The notes beneath the pieces are model-generated. The model saw nothing but the letters and a program-made list of their open reading frames with translations. It searched no databases and was not told where the DNA came from. From NCBI GenBank assembly GCA_028554645.1, contig JAQOOI010000064.1, positions 2,170,001-2,234,000 of the forward strand: a DNA stretch of 64,000 nucleotides, written 5' to 3'. The position numbers and the translations under genes were made by a program. Positions 1 through 13,200 of the stretch are shown in pieces (the first letter of the stretch is position 1; each line of letters starts with the position of its first letter). The DNA is from Omphalotus guepiniiformis. Its lineage: Eukaryota; Basidiomycota; Agaricomycetes; Agaricales; Omphalotaceae.

Positions 1-186
1 TCAAGGACAATATTCACAGCTTCCTCTGATCATACAGCTAGGCTATGGGAGATGGCTTCGGGCGAAACAGTTCGCCAATATAATGGCCATCACAAAGGTA
101 ATTTCCTCTTCCTACTTTGAGTAACGGGAACTCATTGACATAATCCAGCTGCGGTATGTTGTGCTTTGCACGATGGTGCTGGGTAG
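1..186 (+). CDS. LST8: LST8, TOR complex WD40 subunit (C-terminal end only)
   Basis: This is the last part of a WD40 beta-propeller protein, cut by the window start. Exons are 1-97 and 149-186, with a 51-bp GT-AG intron. The visible tail reads FTASSDHTARLWEM, then ETVRQYNGHHK, and ends KAAVCCALHDGAG before the stop at 184-186. This closely parallels the remembered C-terminus of mLST8/Lst8, which has TASSDNLARLW, then [21 protein letters not shown] and a stop a few residues later. LST8 stabilises the TOR kinase domain in TORC1 and TORC2. Only the last blade is visible, so the assignment rests on about 45 residues. Another WD40 protein is possible but less likely, because the spacing to the stop also fits. 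Confidence 0.75.
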
Positions 187-2508
187 AGTGTGGGATTCGT
201 GTTTGTGAGTGGACTCATGCGTTTTAGAAAAAATATCCAGGGCTAATATATGTCTGGAATCATTCCTACAGACTACAGGCATTTGGTACAGTGAAGCAAT
301 GCTTCACGCTCGAAATCAATGTTTCTGCAACATGTCTAAACATTGTAAAGTATACTGGCTCCATGTTGTGTGTAATTCACTGGCAATTCATAAACTGAAA
401 CGACAGCTTGGTTGCCCTCTGCAGAGAAATCTAATCTTCTCATTGCCTCGTGCGAGATATCGATAGCACAAAAATGGTGTGACTGTCAGAAAAATCGTCG
501 GAGAAGGGAAGCCACCATTGATGCAAAATTTCGTTTCTGTTGGCTGGTGTGGTCACAGGTTGGCTCGCAATGTGGTTGAAGGTCGTCATACCCTTTGTTC
601 GCATGCATTGGCACGGTGTGCTGAACCTGAACATTCTCGGTGGAAATTTGCGTCTTCTTTGAATCTTTCCACTTGAGGTCGGGCCCTTGACCCGATTCTT
701 CCCGCGAATTACTGTCTGGTCAAAATATCTCTCACCTCCTCGGTTATAATCCTACTCTTTGTGCAAACTGAAGGCTGCAGTTGATGTCATTTCATTTCAC
801 ATTTCGCCGCTGAGAGATGACCTTTTTTCTCCTGGCGGCTGATCACAATAGGAACAATGTTATTGATATCATCTACGGCACCATCTGGGACCGTAGGCTG
901 GTTCATAGATCATTATTAAATACGAGGTGACCAATTTTCGGGCTCTTCTGGCAATTTGTCTCACACTTTATGTCAGCTTCGGTCTGGACATACCTGCACC
1001 CTCTTCTGTTGGTCGAGCCGCGAACGTTTTCGAGTTCATGACTATGTTAGGAGGTATTCATTCGTTCATGTTCCAAGTTGAGGTTCAGGAATGGTCTTTC
1101 ATCGACGTCGTACCAATCATATGGAAAATACTGGATTGTGCTGCGTCATTTGTCTTCTTCAATGACAGATTTGAGGTTGTAGGTGAGCTTTCGATTTACT
1201 TAATCGCTTTGAAACACAATTCCAGCCTAGCCCTCTCTCCACCTATTCTTTCTGAGTATGTGTGATGGCCGCAACTGGGGCTAAGCCACACATCTTGTCC
1301 GGTCCGTCGGAACCGAAATATCACCATGATAGAACGCAGGTTGGATAATGCCCTTGAAGACTGGCATTGGCTAAAACCTCGTAACGAGACATCGAGAAAT
1401 CATCTCAGGAAAAGGGAGAAGAATGAATCAGGTATGTGGCGAGAAAGGATCCAGATGTTCGAATTCATTTCGCCAACAGGCCAGGGTATAATAGATCTTG
1501 CCAATAGACGGCCCTGCAATGAAAGAGCGAATGACAAGTTCAGAATTGAATTGACGGACATCCTTCAATATTGCTATTGCACGAAGCAGGTATGTAGCCG
1601 GTTAGGCGGCTGTCGGAAACGCTAGTTCGAAGGATTCCTCGGAAAATAGTGGACACACAGTGCCATTGGTATCCAAAAAGCTCAGGCTTTACCTTGCGCG
1701 ACGCAGTCACTAAATCATGTATGAAGTCTAGGGTCCATAATGTTGTCACCCTCATGTTTTTCGCAGGCAGTTCGACTCTCGACGATCAGAAACTTGAGAT
1801 GATCGGATTGTCGGTGAGTGAGGTAGCCTACTAGAATGAAATCATCTATGATATTCAGCTCGTGTAGGCAAAATACAAGCTTGCAGTCAACAGGATGGGA
1901 GCCCGGTGCAGTATGTGTGATAATTATGATCATGATTAAAAGTGTTGTACGCACTGACAAGTGCAAGTGGTATGTCTGCGGAGAGTACGGAGAGTGCCTG
2001 ACAAGGTACACCTGCCGGCGCGGACAATCCGGCCGTGCAGCCGGATCACGGAGTTCAACCGGCCGACCAGGGCCGACGGCCGAACATATCCGTCTCACTG
2101 CTGTGTTTCCAGAACTGCTGCTGCTTTATTATTTAATGTTCGACGTTTAGTCGATCCAGTCTTGTGAGCTAATAACACAGCACAAGGACCAGAATCAGCG
2201 CTTGAATCGCGCTTTCGTTCAAGCAAGCGTCGTATGTAGAAGGTCTGGAATTACGGAAGATTACGGAGCGGATGGCCGCTACCCCGCGAAATAGATAAGA
2301 TCTGATTGGCTGGATCGGAAGGAACTAATTCTCCGATCACGCGCTAAACTGTATTGACCATTTTATCACTGACACCTCCCCGTTCAAATTTTCACTTTGC
2401 TCCTACTCTCAACCTCCACGAGCAACGAGCAGAGATCTTTTAGCACCTTTCCGCTTCAACTCGTCTCTGTCGTCTCTTTCATTCAACAAGTCTCTTCTAC
2501 TTCATTTC
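187..2508. other. Intergenic, no gene recognised
   Basis: This stretch of 2.3 kb lies between LST8 and GLT1. It contains several open frames of 60-130 codons, for example 927-1265 and 1326-1625 on plus and 1715-2098 on minus. None shows a motif I recognise, and the frames overlap on both strands. About 2010-2090 is rich in GGCCG/CCGGCC words. The last 140 bases before the GLT1 start are pyrimidine-rich, as is common in fungal leaders. Confidence 0.5.
2294..2309 (+). promoter_or_regulatory. GATA site and inverted CCAAT box upstream of GLT1
   Basis: GATAAG lies at 2294-2299 and ATTGG (CCAAT on the other strand) at 2305-2309, about 200 bp before the GLT1 start. GATA factors of the AreA/Gln3 type are known to control fungal nitrogen-assimilation genes. 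That this copy is functional is inference, because six-base sites also occur by chance. Confidence 0.3.
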
Positions 2509-5500
2509 ATGGCCAGTGCTTTGGTCGACATCCCTTCAGAATCTTTACCTCTTGTATCCGAATCTGCTTCTGCAGAAAATATTAGTGGCTTCCATGCTGT
2601 CGATCGTGATCCCGCCTCGTTTGCAGGCTCTATGCCAGCAAACCAGGGCTTGTACATGAACGAAAACGAAAAAGACTCCTGTGGTGTCGGCTTTATCTGT
2701 CATGTAAAGGGTGAACCGAGTCACAAAATCGTATCTGATGCTCGCCAGCTGCTCTGCGCTATGACGCATCGAGGTGCCACTGGCGCTGACAGTCGGGATG
2801 GCGACGGTGCGGGTGTGATGACTGGCATTCCTCATGCCTTTTTCAAGAGAGAGGCGGAGCGTGATCTCGGCTGCATGCTCCCTGAGGCGGGAGAATATGC
2901 CGTAGGAAATATTTTCTTCAAAGCTAATGACCCTGTCCAGCTTCAAAGCCAGCAGGCTGTATTTTCGAAGATCGCGACTGATCTTGGTCTGCGAGTTCTT
3001 GGGTGGAGAGAGGTACCAACGGACGGAACAATTCTCGGACCCGCCGCAAGTAGCAAAGAACCTACCATTCTTCAGCCTTTCATTGTACTCCGGGCTCACT
3101 ACGGAACTGGGTCCGCGAGTCAGAACGGTACATTCGATGCCAAGCACTTTGAACGCCAACTATACGTTCTTCGCAAGCACGCCACCCACAGCATGTTTGT
3201 GTTTTTTCCTCTATTAAATAAGTACGAATTCAGAGCTCAACTTTACACCAAATTCTATAAAGTACGCTCGCCAAGGGATTTTATATCTGCTCCCTGTCTA
3301 CGAAAAACATAGTCTACAAGGGACAACTTTCGCCTCCGCAAGTGTATAACTATTATCACGACCTCAACCACGTTCTCTATTGCTCTCACTTCACCCTCGT
3401 TCATTCGCGATTCTCGACAAACACATTCCCTAGTTGGGATCGAGCGCAACCAATGCGATGGGCTGCCCACAATGGTTAGTTCCATCCTGATTTCGCCAGA
3501 TATACTTACTGAATCATGAACTTCTTGCTAAGGCGAAATCAATACTGTAAGAGGCAACAAAAACTGGATGCGTGCTCGTGAAGGTGTCATCTCGTCTCAA
3601 AATTTTGGCGATGAGCTTGACCTCCTTTACCCCATCATTGAGACCGGCGGCTCGGACTCCGCCGCATTCGACAACGTTCTTGAATTACTCGTTGTCAACG
3701 GCGTCGTCACACTACCCGAGGCGGTCATGATGTTGATCCCTGAAGCCTGGCAGGGCAATGAGAACATGGAGCCTGAGAAAAGGGCGTTCTACAACTGGGT
3801 TGCGTGCCTTCAGGAGCCTTGGGATGGACCCGCACTATTCACCTTCAGCGACGGCCGTTACTGTGGCGCTAATCTTGATCGTAATGGATTGAGGCCGTGT
3901 CGGTTCATTGTGACCAACGAGGATATCATGGTCTGCGCATCTGAAGTTGGCGCGCTGTACATTTCCCCAGAGAAAGTCGTTCAGAAGGGTAGATTGAAGC
4001 CTGGCCGCATGCTGTTGGTCGACACGCTTGAAGGCAGAATCGTTGATGACAAGGAGTTGAAGCGCTCTACTGCCGCGAAGCAAAACTTTGCCTCTTGGAT
4101 TGAGAGTCATGTATTGCATGTCCCAAACATCATGAAGCGTGCAAGACGTGGAGGTGCTGTCCTCGAACCATCACTTGATCAGTATCCTCTCAGCACTGAT
4201 CCCAAGCTGTTGGCATTCGGTTACACCGTCGAGCAACTCAACCTTCTCATACTCCCTATGCTATCGGACGGCAAAGAGGCTTTAGGTTCTATGGGAAATG
4301 ACGCTCCTCTCGCTGCTATGGCCACTGCTCCTCGGATTATCTACGACTACTTCCGCCAGCTGTTCGCTCAAGTCACCAACCCCCCTATTGACCCCATTCG
4401 CGAGAGCATCGTCATGTCTTTGGAGGCCTATGTTGGTCCTGAAGGCAACTTACTTGAAATGAAGCCTGAACAATGCCATCGTATCCTTCTTCCTTCGCCG
4501 GTTCTCTCCATTGAAGAAATGAATGCGATGAAGAACTTGAAAACAGCATATGCCAGCTGGCCCTCGAGAACCATTGACATAACCTTCCCTAAAGATGAAG
4601 GCTTGCCAGGATACCAATTGGCTCTCGAACGAGTCTTTAGCGAGGCAACCCAAGCTATTGACGATGGCGTCAAAGTTGTCGTATTATCTGACCGTGCAGT
4701 CAGCGAATCTCGTGTCCCGCTTTCAGCATTGGTTGCTTGTGGAGGAGTACACCACCACCTGGTTAACCAAAAGAAGCGAGCCAAGATTGCCCTTATGGTT
4801 GAGACCGCTGAGGCTCGTGAAGTGCATCATCTCTGCGTGCTCGTTGGTTACGGTGCCGATGCTGTCTGTCCCTGGTTGTTGATGGAAACAGTTCACAAGG
4901 TTGGACGAGAGGGCCTGTGCGTATATCACTTATCTTGTTCAGCACGCGCTAACCTCTTGTTCACTCTTCAGGATCAAGAATGAGAAGACTGTGTCCGAGC
5001 TCATGGAGAACTATCGTCACTCTGTGGATAATGGTATACTGAAGGTCATGTCAAAGATGGGTATCTCTACTCTTCAATCGTACAAGGGTGCCCAGATATT
5101 CGAAATTCTCGGACTTCATAGCGAAGTTGTTGAGCGTTGCTTCATCGGTTCTGCTAGTCGGGTACAAGGTGCCACCTTTGATTTGCTGGCTATGGACGCT
5201 TTTGAGCTTCACGAACGAGGGTGGCCTACTCGAGACACTATCATTCCCCCTGGGATGCCCGAATCCGGAGAATACCACTGGCGTGATGGTGGAGAAGCTC
5301 ATATCAATGATCCTGCTGGTATCGCCAATCTCCAGGATGCTGTCCGAGAAAAGAATCAGACTGCGTACGATGCGTATGCTCGCAATGCCGATGGGCAGAC
5401 CAAGCAGGTTCATCTGCGTGGTCTCTTGGACTTCCGCTACGACGCTGCCATTGCCATTCCGATCGAGCAAGTCGAGCCTTGGAATGAGATTGTCCGCCGC

Positions 5501-8500
5501 TTTGTTACTGGTGCAATGTCATATGGCTCGATATCTATGGAGGCTCATTCCACACTCGCTGTTGCCATGAACCGTCTTGGTGGAAAGTCCAACACTGGTG
5601 AAGGAGGTGAAGATGCTGAACGGTCGCAAATTCTTAGTAATGGGGATACAATGCGATCTGCGATCAAGCAAGTTGCTTCTGGCCGTTTTGGTGTCACTTC
5701 CAACTATCTTGCTGATGCTGATGAACTTCAAATCAAAATGGCGCAGGGTGCCAAGCCTGGTGAAGGTGGTGAACTTCCTGGCCATAAGGTTTCTGGTTCA
5801 ATTGCTCGGACTCGTCACTCCACCGCCGGAGTTGGCCTTATTTCCCCTCCACCTCATCATGACATCTACTCGATCGAGGATTTGAAGCAACTCATATATG
5901 ACTTGAAATGTGCCAACCCTCGTGCTCGTGTCTCGGTTAAGCTTGTGTCTGAAGTTGGGGTCGGAATCGTTGCTAGTGGTGTTGCAAAGGCTAAGGCTGA
6001 TCACATCCTTATCTCTGGTCACGATGGTGGTACTGGTGCGTCTCGATGGACCGGTATCAAGTACGCTGGTCTTCCTTGGGAGCTTGGTTTGGCAGAAACC
6101 CATCAAACCCTTGTTCTCAATGATCTTAGAGGCCGTGTCACGGTTCAGACTGATGGTCAGATTAGAACGGGTCGTGATATTGCTATTGCCTGTCTACTTG
6201 GTGCCGAGGAATGGGGATTTGCAACCACACCTCTCATTGCCATGGGCTGTATCATGATGAGGAAATGTCACTGTAAGCCGTCTGAATTTATCATGCCTGA
6301 GCACTCACGAATAGTGTCTAGTGAACACTTGTCCTGTTGGTATCGCCACACAGGATCCCCAGCTCCGTGCCAAGTTTGCTGGCCAGCCTGAGCAAGTCAT
6401 CAATTTCTTCTATTATCTTGCGGAGGAGCTTCGTGGGTACATGGCCAAGCTTGGCTTCCGGACCATTAACGAGATGGTTGGCCGGGCTGACATGCTGAAG
6501 GTCAATGAGAAATTGCGCACCCCCAAGACTGCTCACCTCGATCTGTCAGCTGTCTTGAAGCCTGCATGGCAGATGCGTCCAGGCGCTGCTACTTATCGTG
6601 TCCGTCAACAAGACCACAAGCTCTACATCCGTCTTGACAATAAATTCATCGACGAATCTGAGCCTGCTCTCACCAAGGGTCTTCCTGTCCACATCGAGTG
6701 TGACGTCGTCAACACTGATCGGGCACTTGGGACTTCCCTTTCCTACCGCGTTTCCAAACTTTATGGAGAAGAAGGACTTCCCAGAGATACCATTCACATT
6801 CGTATGAGAGGATCTGCCGGTCAGTCGTGCGGTGCTTTCCTCGCTCCAGGTATCACGATCGAGCTTGAGGGTGATGCAAACGATTATGTCGGGAAAGGTC
6901 TTTCTGGTGGCCGTTTGATTGTATATCCCCCGAAATCATCTGTCTTCAAGGCTGAAGAAAACATCATCATCGGAAATGTTTGCCTTTACGGAGCGACCTC
7001 TGGAGAGGCTTTCATTCGTGGAATTGCTGCTGAACGTTTCGCTGTCCGAAACTCTGGTGCCAACGCCGTTGTCGAGGGCACTGGTGATCATGGATGTGAA
7101 TATATGACTGGTGGTCGGGTGGTTGTCCTCGGTACAACCGGCCGTAACTTTGCCGCTGGGATGAGCGGTGGTATTGCCTATGTCCTCGATACTGCTCATA
7201 CCTTTGCTTCTAAAGTCAATATGGAGATGGTTGAGCTTGGAAAGGTCACTGATCCTCGTGAAATTGCCGCTTTACGCAGTCTCATTGAAGACCACAGACA
7301 CTTCACTGGCTCTGAGGTCGCGAACCGTGTACTCCTGGACTTCCACCATTTGCTGCCTCTCTTCGTCCGTGTCATGCCTCTTGATTACAAGCGAGTTCTC
7401 GAAGAGCAAGCCATGAGAGAGAAAGAAGAGAAGTTACGCTCTAGTATCATTGACATGATCCCCTCTCGCACTGCTAGTCAGGTTGACTTAGCATCGGAAG
7501 GTCTTGAGGATATCTTACTTCCCAAAATTCCACCCCCTTCTGCTACTCCCAAACGTCATGAGCCCTCTGTCGTTGACTTGGAGGATTCTTTAGTTGACGA
7601 CTCCACCCAGAAACAGCGTCTCAGCAAGCTTGACAAGACACGTGGCTTCATGAAGTACAAGCGACTCGCTGAAGCTTACCGTCCTCCTCGTAAACGTGTC
7701 AAGGACTGGAAGGAGATCTCTACCCGTCTCACTGAGAGCGAACTCAAGTACCAGTCCGCTCGCTGCATGGATTGCGGTGTTCCTTTCTGCCAATCTGAGA
7801 CCGGTTGCCCTATATCGAACATCATTCCGAAGTGGAACGACCTTGTATTCAAAGGACAATGGCAGGATGCTTTGAATCGCCTGCTCATGACCAACAACTT
7901 CCCCGAGTTTACTGGCCGTGTTTGTCCGGCACCATGCGAAGGCGCTTGCGTATTGGGCATCAACGAGCAACCTGTCGGCATCAAGAGTATTGAATGTGCC
8001 ATCATTGACAAGGTCTTACTTCTTATCCTCACGTCGTTCAGGCTTTAGCTAATTATTCTTTAGGGCTTCGAGATGGGCTGGATGGCACCCAATCCTCCCT
8101 CCTTCCGCACTGGCAAAAGGATCGCTGTCATCGGTTCGGGCCCTGCAGGTCTGGCATGCGCTGATCAACTCAACAAGGCAGGACACTATGTCACCGTGTA
8201 TGAACGAAATGATCGTATGGGTGGTCTGTTGATGTATGGAATCCCGAAGTGAGCAAACAGTCTATAACTTACAGCGGTGATTGTGATCGTTTTACCATAG
8301 TATGAAGCTCGATAAATCAGTTGTTCAGCGGCGTATTGATCTCATGGCTGCTGAGGGTATCGTGAGTATTCAACCAGGAAGAACTTGCAGTATTCTAACA
8401 AACTGCTTAGACATTTGTTCCCAATGCTCATATCGGAGTCGACATCGATGTTGGAGATATTCAGTCGGAAAGCGATGCTGTGGTCATCTGTACCGGTGCA

Positions 8501-9711
8501 ACTTGGCCTCGAGATCTAAAAATTCCGAACAGAGAAGCCGATGGTATTCATTTTGCCATGGAGTTCTTACAGGTATGCCTCCTTCACTCTTAGTGCATGT
8601 CCCATTGTCCCATATTCTAATTTAATCAAGCTAAACACCAAATCGCTCCTCGACTCCGAGCTCCAAAATGACACTTACATCAACGCCAAAGGCAAGGACG
8701 TTATCGTCATCGGTGGCGGTGACACTGGAAACGATTGCATTGGTACTTCGATGCGTCACGGAGCTAAGTCAGTGACCAACTTTGAGTTGCTTCCGAGACC
8801 TCCTGTTGCACGAGGAAGAGACAATCCATGGCCCCAGTGGCCGAGGTACGGACGTCCCTGCTGGAAAAGCATTGCAAATTCACTAAATATCCCAAATAGA
8901 ATCTTTCGAACGGATTATGGCCATACTGAGGTCGCAGCTCACTTTGGCAACGGTGTGTAATTTCCCTGCACTCATTGATGTGTGATACTTATCTTTCGAG
9001 CGCACAGATCCGAGAGAGTACTGTATTTCTACTAAAGAATTTATTCTTGACGATCAAGGAAAGCTTTCAGGCCTCAATACTGGTATGTATATCCTATTGT
9101 TAGCTTCGATTAACTGACAGAATAACTGCGTTTCAGTACGAGTCGAGTGGACGAAAGATAGTGGAGGGAAATGGAAAATGGAAGAAGTCCCTGGATCCGA
9201 GAAATTCTTCCCTGCGCAACTTGTTTTCCTCGCTCTCGGCTTTTTAGGACCTCAGAACGATGTGATCAAGGCTCTGAATGTTAAACAAGATGGTCGTTCG
9301 AATGTACAAACGCCCCATAAGGTGTGTACCGCTTGATTCCGCATCCTTTCTGCAATTGACCATATTGCTATAGAAATACTCTACAAATATCGAAGGGATA
9401 TTCGCCGCTGGTGATTGCCGTCGGGGACAATCTCTGATTGTCTGGGGCATAAAGTAAGCTCTCTCTATCTTTTTGGTGTGTCGTAATATTCAAAATGCTT
9501 GGCTTTCACAGCGAAGGGCGGGGTGCCGCTGCTGAAGTCGACGCATGGCTGAGCTCTGGAAAAACCCGTCTGCCCAGCGCTGGAGGTATCAAAACTAGAG
9601 TATGATTCCACAAATATCAGTATGTATTTGTATTAATCTGATTGCTTTTTTCGATAGGTATTCGTTCCTCCCCCTAGCAAGCTTGCGAAGACCGTCGAAG
9701 TGGATGCTTGA
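2509..9711 (+). CDS. GLT1: Glutamate synthase [NAD(P)H], GOGAT
   Basis: This enzyme converts 2-oxoglutarate plus glutamine to two glutamates. I model 15 exons: 2509-3194, 3263-3474, 3533-4916, 4972-6272, 6322-8012, 8064-8248, 8301-8361, 8411-8572, 8631-8845, 8900-8952, 9008-9082, 9137-9321, 9374-9453, 9512-9599, 9658-9711. They give 2143 aa, close to the roughly 2145 aa of yeast Glt1. Domains in order are: a short propeptide; the Ntn-type amidotransferase starting at Cys58 (KDSCGVGF); the central and FMN domains; the 3Fe-4S cysteines in [15 protein letters not shown]; the GXGXG repeat region; and a C-terminal small-subunit-like part. That last part holds [18 protein letters not shown], the FAD motif GSGPAGLAC and the nucleotide-binding motif [11 protein letters not shown]. 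All exon phases close. The first ATG of the conserved frame is used as start. The long reverse-strand frames inside it are shadows. Confidence 0.97.
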
Positions 9712-10129
9712 TTTATCTGTCATGACCTCTGTATCATTTTTGTATTCTTATCGCATTCAACTGCATTCTGCATAACGCAATGTGGCCTAAAAAGTACGCT
9801 TTTCTGGATTATTGGTTTACAGTACTTACACTATGTAAAGTTGAAAGATTTACCGAATTTAGCAATAGTATGTTGATGTTGTTTCATAGGCTATAGCAAT
9901 TTGTTGAATTATGTCATTTAACGAGGAACGAGGTGAAAACGAATTGTAGGTCCATCAGAAAGTTTTTTCATTGTGCTATTCTATTTCGCTCGCCCAACCA
10001 AGGTGTCTCCCTGCGCCAGTTTTGGTGTTGAACACATTAGAAACAACAAACCCATTGTGATCAGAAATTAATGTCAAGAGAAGGAGTACATCAATGATAC
10101 CGGACACACAAATCCACAACTCTTCACAG
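9712..10129. other. Convergent 3' spacer
   Basis: This 418-bp AT-rich spacer lies between the stop of GLT1 and the stop of the first zinc-finger gene, which face each other. I see no open frame of note and no repeat. It presumably holds both 3' UTRs. Confidence 0.5.
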
Positions 10130-11123
10130 CTAGAACGAACTCCAGTTTACATCCTTTTTTCTTTCTTGGTTTCTAGTCGGAGAGCGCCGACAGTGATCTC
10201 TCAAGTGTCTTGCCTTTGAGCACGGGACCGAGAATACTGCGCCGCAATACTCGCACTTGTGCACTTTATCTCCTGTATGGCTTCGTAGATGATCTTGTAA
10301 AGTTGTTAGAGTCATCGAAAAAATGGACAAATGAATGGAACAAGTCCACAACGCACATGTCAGGTTGTGTTTCGCAGTAAAGCTCTGGGAGCAGCCCTTG
10401 ATAGTACAATAGTAATTTGCTTCGTGCTTACGCCTTTGTGTAGCGACGACTATCGATTTTGGTGAGGCGACAACTGGTCTGAAGACTGGCGGTCTCGACG
10501 ACGATCCGCTAGCATCAATAGTCGGACACCGTAGATCGAGAACTTTGTATTCAGGTTGGTTGGGGTATACTGGCGAGGAGAGAGCTAACCCATTCCAAGA
10601 GGGTGTATTGTCGTTATCTGAAATAGACGGATTGGGTTGATCAGGAAGTGGACTTGAGATGGTATGATCTGTGGAAAATCCCCCGAACGGTTGAATAACT
10701 GGCGAGGGGCTCGCAAGATCGGTGGGGAAAAGACCCCAGTCGGAAACACCTACAAAGGTGTTGAAAAGCTCAGAGTATCCAGAGCTCGAAGGTCAAAGGA
10801 ATCACTCACGAGCTTCCCATGTGTTGCGAGTGGTCGAAGGGTGCCATCCTAAGAGAGCTGACTGGGTCGATGAAATGACGGCCGACGAGGCTGAGTCGTT
10901 AGTGTACAGCTTTACTGCGGCCACTGACCTGCGCCATTGGGAAGAGTATTGGGATGGGCGCGAGAAAGTTGTCCAGGATGACTGGACTGGGGATGGCCAA
11001 ACAGTCTGAGACTGACGGCTATGCTCTTGGAACCTAAGGATCAATATCAACTAAATTCATTCAGTATACATATCTGCAACAAAGCACTCACTGGCGGTGA
11101 TGAGGAGTGCTTATGTAGTCCAT
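10130..11123 (-). CDS. C2H2 zinc-finger protein, copy A
   Basis: This is a putative DNA-binding regulator of 270 aa. Exons are 11123-11092, 11033-10810, 10749-10357 and 10293-10130. Every junction is GT-AG and the frame stays open throughout. The first 190 residues are Ser/Pro-rich and low in recognisable structure. The C-terminus carries two fingers. The first is C-x4-C-x12-H-x3-H (CTIKGC to HLRSH), followed by the linker TGDK. The second starts CEYC and has a C-x2-C-x12-H-x4-C spacing, so its last ligand appears to be Cys. A basic tail follows. A TATA box lies about 50 bp before the chosen ATG. The next gene up (12253-13200) has the same layout, which suggests an old duplication. Target genes are unknown. 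Confidence 0.75.
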
Positions 11124-11171
11124 GTGGATGGATAACTGAGCCCCATGAAGCCAGAAGACGGGCAGGGGACC

Positions 11172-11177
11172 TTTATA
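11172..11177 (-). promoter_or_regulatory. TATA box of zinc-finger gene A
   Basis: TATAAA reads on the minus strand 49-54 bp upstream of the ATG at 11123. The short distance supports that ATG rather than the in-frame codons further upstream. Confidence 0.45.
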
Positions 11178-12252
11178 TTTCTTGCTCCAGCAAGAAATTG
11201 AACAGCTTTGCATTCTATGTGCATATACACCGTTATTTGTATCCGCAAAAGCGCCATACGTAGGCTCAGTATGTTTGTAACATCCAAGTTTGTCCACCTT
11301 CGACGCTTTCTTCAAGTTGCGAGCCATTCCGGGCAATGATCGATGACTCGTTGATAATCAAACAACCTGTATCATCGGAACTGTTGGCTAGAGAGACGTT
11401 TGTAACGTGAGCTCATCCACACTGATATTCGACATATCAATTCACCTTTCCTAGGTTACGGTGGCGGTCTGTCTGCTGAGTATCAATAGAAACATTGCCA
11501 TTGTGAACTGAACAGGTAGGAATTCATTAATATAAGAGGCAGGAAACTTGATCTTTATTCAATGAGAAAACAGAAGGAAAAGTTTTCGCGGTATTTAGTT
11601 AGGTAAGTTGAAACCAAATTTAAAGATTGAAAAAATGGGCACACATACGGGGATGAGTGCGCCGTAGAGACAGACAACTTTGGTTTGGAGTCCCATTTGA
11701 AAGAAGATCGTATAATCACTGTACACACCGTACGACGAAAGTGCAATACGGACAACTCGGAAGGATAATGTGTCCACTGTTGACTCAGAGATCCAGTGCA
11801 TCGCGGTATCCCTACCCCAAGCAAAGCGATCCGACTGAAAGGAACAATTGAGGTTCAGCGTTTAGCGTTGGCTTCAACTTGGGGAGTCACCGAATATCTA
11901 TGTACTATGATCAGTCCATCTTGATTCATCTTTTCTCCGCCGATTGGTGACACCGAGTTATTTCATTCTCGTCATGGCCGCTTTGGCTGTCCTTTGAATT
12001 CGACTGACGAGAAGATTCCGGTTAGAAAATACAGGGCTGAGGGAGAGTGCATAATGATATCAATTCTGGTTTAAGTCGACACGGTGCGACTCGATGTATT
12101 TTCCCTTCATTGTGCATTTTTCCACGCCTCCATCGGAGTCCAATTGCGATTATTCGGGAATTGGTACACAAGTTTCACATTCTATACATTCCATACATGC
12201 TACATATACATTGTACTAGGCTTTGAGATAAACGTAGATCATAACTCTAGTA
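11178..12252. other. Intergenic between the two zinc-finger genes
   Basis: This stretch holds the upstream region of copy A and the 3' region of copy B. A 90-codon minus-strand frame at 11555-11824 has no recognisable motif and overlaps other frames. I see no repeat or RNA gene. Confidence 0.45.
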
Positions 12253-13200
12253 TCAACGGATTCTATTCGGGCAACTATTGGCCATGTGTCGATTCCTAGA
12301 ATGTGGGACTGTGAACCCTCGTCCACAATCCTTACACTGGTATCGTTTTTCGCCAGTATGAGCTACATGGTGATCTTTAATTCGGAGATGGCTCAGAACC
12401 AGACAGTGAAAGGAGCAACTGCGCGCTTACGCTTGAGATTGTGTACGGTAGTAAACGTCTGGCCGCATTTGTAGCAGCCGAACTTGGCTTCTTTTTTACG
12501 TCGCTCTTCCGCCTGTTTTCTGAACTTGGCCGTAGCGACTGGGGGCTCCGTCGCCTGCCGGGTTGAAGGAGAAGTAGGCAGCATCTGGGGGTGTCCATCT
12601 GTATTCCATGTTGTCTCATACGCGGGCATACGTTGGCCCTCACTGGCAGCATATTCCTGCTGGCTGAGATAACTCGGATCGACGGTGCCAGTCTGGCCCA
12701 CAGACTGACCAGGGTTCGAAAACGGCGGGGTACCCAAAGAGTTATCGTACCCCGAGTATACTGACTGGGGACTGTATTGATACATGTAAGGAGATACTGG
12801 GGTGACTGGGGCCGCAGGAAAATAGCTCGTCGTAGAGGGAGGTGTCATAGCTGACGATGGGTACCACAAATAGGACGGTGTCACATTGGTGTCGAGCCCC
12901 AGTCCTACGGACCAAAGCACATAAAGTCGAGATGAACTTGTAGCATGTTATTACTCACGTCCCATGTTCCCGGTCCCAGGATAATTGAAAGCCGTTTCAT
13001 CGTGACCAGTTATATGTCTGTCGAAGACCAGACGTTAGAGAAGACATTTCCAGATTACTGGGGGCACCATACCCCTTGCAAGATATCCCGGGACAGTCTC
13101 TTTCGTTGAACCTAACGACAGATATGAGTGGGTAGAAGTGTGCTAGCGACTAAAACGCCTACGGAGTATAAGCACTGTGATACTCTTGCTGGTTACTCAT
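12253..13200 (-). CDS. C2H2 zinc-finger protein, copy B
   Basis: This is a putative transcription regulator of 243 aa. Exons are 13200-13163, 13111-13073, 13017-12959, 12904-12431 and 12374-12253, with introns of 51-56 bp and matching phases. The central part is rich in Tyr, Pro, Ser and Gln. Two fingers sit at the C-terminus. The first starts CYKCGQTF and is compact, with H-x3-H one residue early relative to the canonical spacing, followed by the linker HTGEK. The second starts CKDCGRGF and has C-x2-C-x12-H-x4-C. Finger order, the C2HC ending and the position of the last intron inside finger 1 all match copy A at 10130-11123. The start is the first ATG that splices in frame. Its targets cannot be inferred. 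Confidence 0.75.

Noticed and set aside
2545..3159. 204-codon minus-strand frame
   Set aside because: It lies wholly inside exon 1 of GLT1, whose protein is clearly conserved. It is a reverse-strand shadow.
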